The notes beneath the pieces were generated by a model. The model saw only the letters and a list, made by a program, of their open reading frames with translations, was not told where the DNA came from and did no database searches. A stretch of 8,316 nt of DNA from Candidatus Ethanoperedens thermophilum (lineage in GTDB: Archaea > Halobacteriota > Methanosarcinia > Methanosarcinales > EX4572-44), in the NCBI GenBank assembly GCA_012910725.1, contig WNEG01000042.1, forward strand, positions 1 through 8,316, given 5' to 3'. The position numbers and the translations under genes are program-made. Shown here one piece after another: positions 4,588 through 8,316 of this stretch (the stretch's first letter is position 1; every line of letters starts with the position of its first letter).

Positions 4588-7587
4588 TCACCACGCGAAT
4601 GCATGTTTTACTTGTGCAAGTATCTGGTTATTCTTGAAGTGCAATTGTTCCATTGCACCAGTCGGGCAGGCTGTAACACATGTGCCGCATCCTTTGCACA
4701 TTGCTTTGTTCACCACTGCTTTTCCATCTTCGATCGATACTGCAAGGTATGCACATTTATCTTCACAGATAGCACAGCCAACGCATCTTTCTTCATTGGC
4801 ACTTGCAACGATTGCCTCTGCAATCACCTTTCCAGCAGCTAGTGGGATTGATGCTCTTCCTGCTGCAGCACTTGCTTGAGCAATGCACTCATCGATCGGT
4901 TTTGGCCCGTGTGCGAGTCCACAGAGATATACACCATCTGTAGCAAAGTCAACTGGCCTGAGTTTTACATGTGCTTCAAAGAAGAATTTTGTTGGTGCGA
5001 GAGGGACTTTGAACATCTTCCCGACTTCGGCATTGTCATCATTTGGAACCATTGGAGTGCTCAAAACAACCAGGTCTGGTTTTATTTTTATGTTTTCACC
5101 AATGAATTCATCATAAACATCGACATATTCATTGACGACTGGTTTTCTGTCATCATCATATCGTACGAATATAACTCCGGCTTCTCTTGCCTTCGTGTAT
5201 AATACTTCGTTTGTTCCATACGTTCTGACATCTTTATAGAGGATGAAAATCTCTGTTTTTGGTTTTTGTTCCTTTATTCTGATTGCATTCTTTACTGCCT
5301 CGGTACAGCATATCTTGGAGCAATATGTTCTTGGCGCTTCCTCCCTTGAGCCAACACATTGGATCATTACAATTGTGTTTGCTTCTACCTTGTCTATGAT
5401 TTGTTCGAGTTCAAACTGTGTGATGACTCTTTTTCCATCATATCCGTAGTAGCCCTCCGGTTTGAACGCCTCGCCGCCAGTTGCGATAATGGCAATGCCA
5501 AAATCTATCTCTTCCTCTTTTTCAGGTGATACGATCTTTGCCTTGAAGTCTCCTACACTTCCAGAGACATCAGAGACTTCAGAATTTGGATAAACTGTGA
5601 TAAGATTATTTTCTTCTACTTTTTTTATCGTGTTACTCACAATCTGTTCAGGATCTTCTCCATTGGGAAGTGATGTGATGTGCTTGAGAAGCCCTCCGAG
5701 TTCTCCGGTTCTCTCAACAAGGTATACTGGAAATCCCCCGGCTGCTAAATCAAGAGCCGCAGACATTCCACTGATTCCAGCGCCAATTACAAGTGCTTTT
5801 TGATTAACTGGAATCTCTCCCCTTCCCAGTGGTTCAAGCAACCTTGCCTTTGCAATAGACATCCTGACAATCTCTTTTGCCTTCTCTGTTGCTTTCTCTT
5901 TCTCATTCATATGTATCCAGGAACAGTGTTCCCTGATATTGGCAAACTCAAAGAGGAATGGATTTAATCCTGCTTCAGCACAGGTTGCATGGAAAAGTGG
6001 TTCGTGTGTTCTTGGTGTGCATGCAGCCATAACAACTCTGCTCAAGTCAAGTTCATGTATTTTGTTAAATATTTGTTTGTTTCCATCATCAGAGCATGCA
6101 TAAGGCACCTCTGTTGCATAAACGACATTTGGAAGTGTTTTTACATATTCAACAACCTCGGGAACATTAACAATGCTTCCAATATTTATCCCACAGTGAC
6201 ATACAAATACACCAATTCTTGGTTCAAGACCAAGAACGTCCTTCTCTGGTGGGAGCTCTTTTTTCGTGGTCAGTGTGTTTCTGGCTTCTGAAAGAAGCGA
6301 ACCTATCTTTCCTGCAGCACCACTTGATTGTGCAACGGTCTCTGGAATATCCTTTGGGCCCTGTGCAGTGCCACATACAAAGATTCCCTTGATGTTTGTC
6401 TCTACTGGATGGTCTATGGTTGTTGCCACATTCCCAAACTCATTCAAGTCAACACCAATACTTGTTAGAAGCTCCTGTGTTTTTTTTGGCTGAGACAAAC
6501 CGACAGATAAGATTACCATATCGAATGATTCTTCCTTAACTTTTGCATGAGCAAGGTCTTCGTATTTAACATTCAGATTTCCATCTGATTCATAGACTTC
6601 CGCAACTCGTGACCTGACATAATTGATTCCATAATCATCCTGTCCACGCTTGTAAAATTCTTCGAATCCCTTGCCGCATGCTCTGTAATCCATATAGAAT
6701 ATGGAAATATCAATATCTCTATTGTGTTCTTTTGTTATAATTGACTCTTTCGTTGCATAATTACAACAAACGGCAGAACAATACTCGATACCTATTTTTG
6801 GATTTCTTGATCCTACGCATTGAATAAACGCAATTCTTTTTGGTTCTTTCCCATCTGAAAATCGTTTTACGTGACCAACAGTTGGGCCATTGGCACACAT
6901 CAATCGCTCAAATTGCATTGCAGTTAACACATCTGGATGGTCTGGAAGGTACTGTTTTAGCTGAGATGGATCATACGGAACAGCTCCAGTTGCAAATAGT
7001 ATTGCTCCGACATTCAGGTCTACGTATTCATCCTTTAGATCATAGTCTATTGCACCTGCTGTACATGCTTTTTGACAGACTTTACAGATCTTGTTCTGGG
7101 CAAATATTCTACAATGATCAATATCTATCGTTGCTTTGTTAGGAACTGCTTGAGAAAATGGTATGTATATTGCTCTTCGTTCTCCTATCCCTTCATCGAA
7201 TTCGCTTGGTATTCCTTTTACAACGCATTTTTGAGTGCATAAACCGCAACCTGTACATATATTTATATCAACATGTCTGGTTTTCTTCTTTATTTTTGCA
7301 ATAAAATTTCCAGACTCACCATCGACTGATAGAAGCTCTGTATATCCAAGCACATCAATGTTTGGATGCCTTGACGACTCTACCAATTTTGGGGACTCTA
7401 TACAGAGTGAACAATCGCATGTTGGAAATGTTTTGTCTAACTGTGCCATTCCTCCACCGATGGAAGGTTTATGTTCAATCAAATATACTTTGTAGCCAGA
7501 ATCTGCAAGGTCTAAAGAAGCCTGTATTCCTCCAACGCCTCCACCTACTACAAGAACTGATCCTACTTTTTCCATGTTTTCATTCAT
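4588..7587 (-). CDS. hdrA: Heterodisulfide reductase subunit A, long form with two flavoprotein halves
   Basis: HdrA is the FAD and iron-sulfur subunit of cytoplasmic heterodisulfide reductase that performs electron bifurcation or confurcation. This one is 999 aa, against about 650 in the classical enzyme. Half 1: FAD-binding GGGVGG (15-20), GGGMAQLDKTFPTCDCSLC with C57/C59/C62, an inserted ferredoxin part (C111/C114/C117/C121 and C159/C168/C171/C175), and CVGSR with C257/C270/C274/C275. Half 2: the N-terminal-type HdrA domain with VCHCG (C463, C465), C498, C523 (AACTPRTHEPLF) and C555; a second FAD site GAGISG (602-607); CVGSR with C744/C756/C760/C761; and two C-terminal [4Fe-4S] motifs (C935/C938/C941/C945, C964/C967/C970/C974). 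Half 2 lacks the CxC/CxxC and inserted ferredoxin of half 1. GGAGG touches the first ATG, so the in-frame ATG at 7575 (MEKVG), twelve bases downstream of it, may be the true start. hdrB ends 21 bases upstream. The stop codon lies inside the ribosome-binding site copied from mvhD. Confidence 0.96.
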   Translation of the reverse strand: MNENMEKVGSVLVVGGGVGGIQASLDLADSGYKVYLIEHKPSIGGGMAQLDKTFPTCDCSLCIESPKLVESSRHPNIDVLGYTELLSVDGESGNFIAKIKKKTRHVDINICTGCGLCTQKCVVKGIPSEFDEGIGERRAIYIPFSQAVPNKATIDIDHCRIFAQNKICKVCQKACTAGAIDYDLKDEYVDLNVGAILFATGAVPYDPSQLKQYLPDHPDVLTAMQFERLMCANGPTVGHVKRFSDGKEPKRIAFIQCVGSRNPKIGIEYCSAVCCNYATKESIITKEHNRDIDISIFYMDYRACGKGFEEFYKRGQDDYGINYVRSRVAEVYESDGNLNVKYEDLAHAKVKEESFDMVILSVGLSQPKKTQELLTSIGVDLNEFGNVATTIDHPVETNIKGIFVCGTAQGPKDIPETVAQSSGAAGKIGSLLSEARNTLTTKKELPPEKDVLGLEPRIGVFVCHCGINIGSIVNVPEVVEYVKTLPNVVYATEVPYACSDDGNKQIFNKIHELDLSRVVMAACTPRTHEPLFHATCAEAGLNPFLFEFANIREHCSWIHMNEKEKATEKAKEIVRMSIAKARLLEPLGRGEIPVNQKALVIGAGISGMSAALDLAAGGFPVYLVERTGELGGLLKHITSLPNGEDPEQIVSNTIKKVEENNLITVYPNSEVSDVSGSVGDFKAKIVSPEKEEEIDFGIAIIATGGEAFKPEGYYGYDGKRVITQFELEQIIDKVEANTIVMIQCVGSREEAPRTYCSKICCTEAVKNAIRIKEQKPKTEIFILYKDVRTYGTNEVLYTKAREAGVIFVRYDDDRKPVVNEYVDVYDEFIGENIKIKPDLVVLSTPMVPNDDNAEVGKMFKVPLAPTKFFFEAHVKLRPVDFATDGVYLCGLAHGPKPIDECIAQASAAAGRASIPLAAGKVIAEAIVASANEERCVGCAICEDKCAYLAVSIEDGKAVVNKAMCKGCGTCVTACPTGAMEQLHFKNNQILAQVKHAFAW

Positions 7588-7592
7588 CCTCC
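7588..7592 (-). promoter_or_regulatory. Shine-Dalgarno site of hdrA
   Basis: GGAGG on the minus strand lies directly against the ATG at 7587 (no spacer) and twelve bases before the in-frame ATG at 7575. An ATG at 7583 is out of frame. Neither in-frame distance is ideal, so the hdrA start is ambiguous by four codons. Confidence 0.6.
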
Positions 7593-7608
7593 ATTTTTCT
7601 TTTTGTTA

Positions 7609-8316
7609 TCAGATTACCTTTTCTTCAATCTCTTTCGTAGATACGATATTCTTATTCAGTGCTAGCTTCTTTGGTTCAACTCCTAATGCAAGACCAAGAA
7701 GCTGTGAGAAATATAACACAGGCATGCCTATAGTGGTGTTGAAAAACTCTTCTATATCAGGCTGCTTTGCATCCAGCATCATGTGACAGAGCGGACATGC
7801 TGTGATGATGCAATCAGCACCCCCTTTCTTAGCAGCCTCGAGAACTCTTTTTGACATCTCAAACGCTAAGTCACCTCTTGTCATCATCAAAGGTCCACCA
7901 CAGCACCGTATCCTCATCTGTTTGAATGGAATGGGGGTACCTCCAGCCAACTCTACTATCTTGTCCATCGAATCAGGCATTTCAGGATTATCAAACCCGA
8001 TTTCAGATGGTCGTTCGAGGTAACAGCCATAATAAGGAGCCACTTTCACTGCTACTTTCTTCTTAATCTTCTTACCTATCTCGTCAAGACCTACCTCATT
8101 TACAAGGATGTCCAGCGTATGTTTTGCGCTTATCGTTCCCTTATAATCAAGAGATGAATCTATATCTCTCATTCTTTTGCGTAAGTTCTCATCTTCTTTG
8201 AGCGCTTTATCAGTTCGTGCTAAATTATAAAAACATATACTACACGGAGTTGCAACGTTTAGCCCCTCCTTTTCTGCAATAACAAGGTTTCTTGCATTCA
8301 GTGCGTAAACCATGTT
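7609..8316 (-). CDS. hdrB: Heterodisulfide reductase subunit B (N-terminus outside window)
   Basis: HdrB holds the noncubane [4Fe-4S] clusters that cleave or form the CoM-S-S-CoB disulfide. The reading frame is open to the window edge; the Met codon at 8313 is internal (NARNLVIAEKEGL matches the family's ARNL-IAE segment), so about 60-70 residues are missing compared with the usual length near 290-300. Counting from that Met, C24-x2-C27 is the end of the first CCG domain. The second CCG domain is complete: C97 (YYGCYLERPSE), C137-C138 (RCCGGPLMMTRG) and C173-x2-C176 (CPLCHMML). It ends in tandem stops TGA TAA, 21 bases before hdrA. hdrC is not visible and may lie upstream. A generic CCG-domain protein is possible, but the hdrA neighbour supports HdrB. 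Confidence 0.93.
   Translation of the reverse strand, partial: NMVYALNARNLVIAEKEGLNVATPCSICFYNLARTDKALKEDENLRKRMRDIDSSLDYKGTISAKHTLDILVNEVGLDEIGKKIKKKVAVKVAPYYGCYLERPSEIGFDNPEMPDSMDKIVELAGGTPIPFKQMRIRCCGGPLMMTRGDLAFEMSKRVLEAAKKGGADCIITACPLCHMMLDAKQPDIEEFFNTTIGMPVLYFSQLLGLALGVEPKKLALNKNIVSTKEIEEKVI

Larger units (their letters stand above)
4365..4596. repeat. Three copies of the hdrA/mvhD junction, interleaved with palindromes
   Basis: A 33-bp block (minus strand: last two codons and TGA of hdrA, ribosome-binding site, and the first codons of mvhD) occurs at 4365-4397, 4432-4464 and 4564-4596, offsets 67 and 132. The inserts are 34 bp (4398-4431) and 99 bp (4465-4563). A larger exact repeat of 66 bp covers 4399-4464 and 4531-4596. 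The copy at 4564-4596 is the true end of hdrA; the copy at 4365-4397 is the true start of mvhD; the middle copy is spare. The inserts carry the same modules as 191-324. Confidence 0.95.

Noticed and set aside
4160..4879. A 239-codon + strand frame.
   Set aside because: It is antisense to mvhD, the repeat region and hdrA, whose minus-strand frames encode well-known cysteine motifs.

Overview
The window looks archaeal, from a methanogen-type lineage (a methanogen, an anaerobic methane or alkane oxidiser, or a relative). This rests on a five-gene cluster of heterodisulfide-reductase and F420/formate-dehydrogenase-type proteins, tRNA genes without encoded CCA, a plausible BRE/TATA box, and dense overlapping operon junctions with Shine-Dalgarno sites. 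I cannot name the genus. The combination resembles gene clusters known from ANME and related archaea, but that is inference.

Layout. Positions 1-357 hold an array of tiny palindromes (two arms of 8-9 bp around a 3-nt loop), partly in 41-bp tandem units. Then come a TATA-like element and two tandem + strand tRNA genes, tRNA-Phe(GAA) and tRNA-Gly(GCC), with a possible T-rich terminator. Positions 640-1251 hold more palindromes, including a perfect 20-bp-arm hairpin, in a stretch with no recognisable gene. Everything from 1367 to the right edge is one minus-strand operon, in transcription order hdrB (N-terminus outside the window), hdrA (a long form with two flavoprotein halves), mvhD, fdhB and a short fdhA-like gene.

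How the genes work together. HdrB carries the CCG-type cysteine motifs that bind the noncubane clusters reacting with CoM/CoB thiols. HdrA is the FAD protein that splits or merges electron pairs. MvhD is the [2Fe-2S] adaptor that docks an electron donor or acceptor on HdrA. FdhB is an F420-binding flavin/iron-sulfur subunit, and the FdhA-like protein is a cut-down molybdopterin-oxidoreductase relative. By analogy with Fdh-Hdr complexes of methanogens, the products could form a cytoplasmic complex linking CoM-SH/CoB-SH to ferredoxin and F420 (or formate). The small FdhA shows no obvious Cys or Sec at the usual metal-ligand position, so formate chemistry is doubtful.

The most unusual feature is the palindrome family. 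At least 17 copies are visible, all with 3-nt loops, and 13 have a C-GNA-G triloop on one strand, a type known to make very stable DNA mini-hairpins. Two operon junctions (hdrA/mvhD and fdhB/fdhA) have been split by about 34-35 bp palindrome-bearing inserts flanked by direct duplications of 33-36 bp of the gene junction. Each duplication copies the upstream stop codon, the ribosome-binding site and the downstream start, so all genes stay intact. The resulting mini-ORFs (63 and 23 codons) end in exactly the same stop/start geometry as the original junction. This suggests a small mobile or self-propagating hairpin element whose insertions are tolerated because translational coupling is kept.
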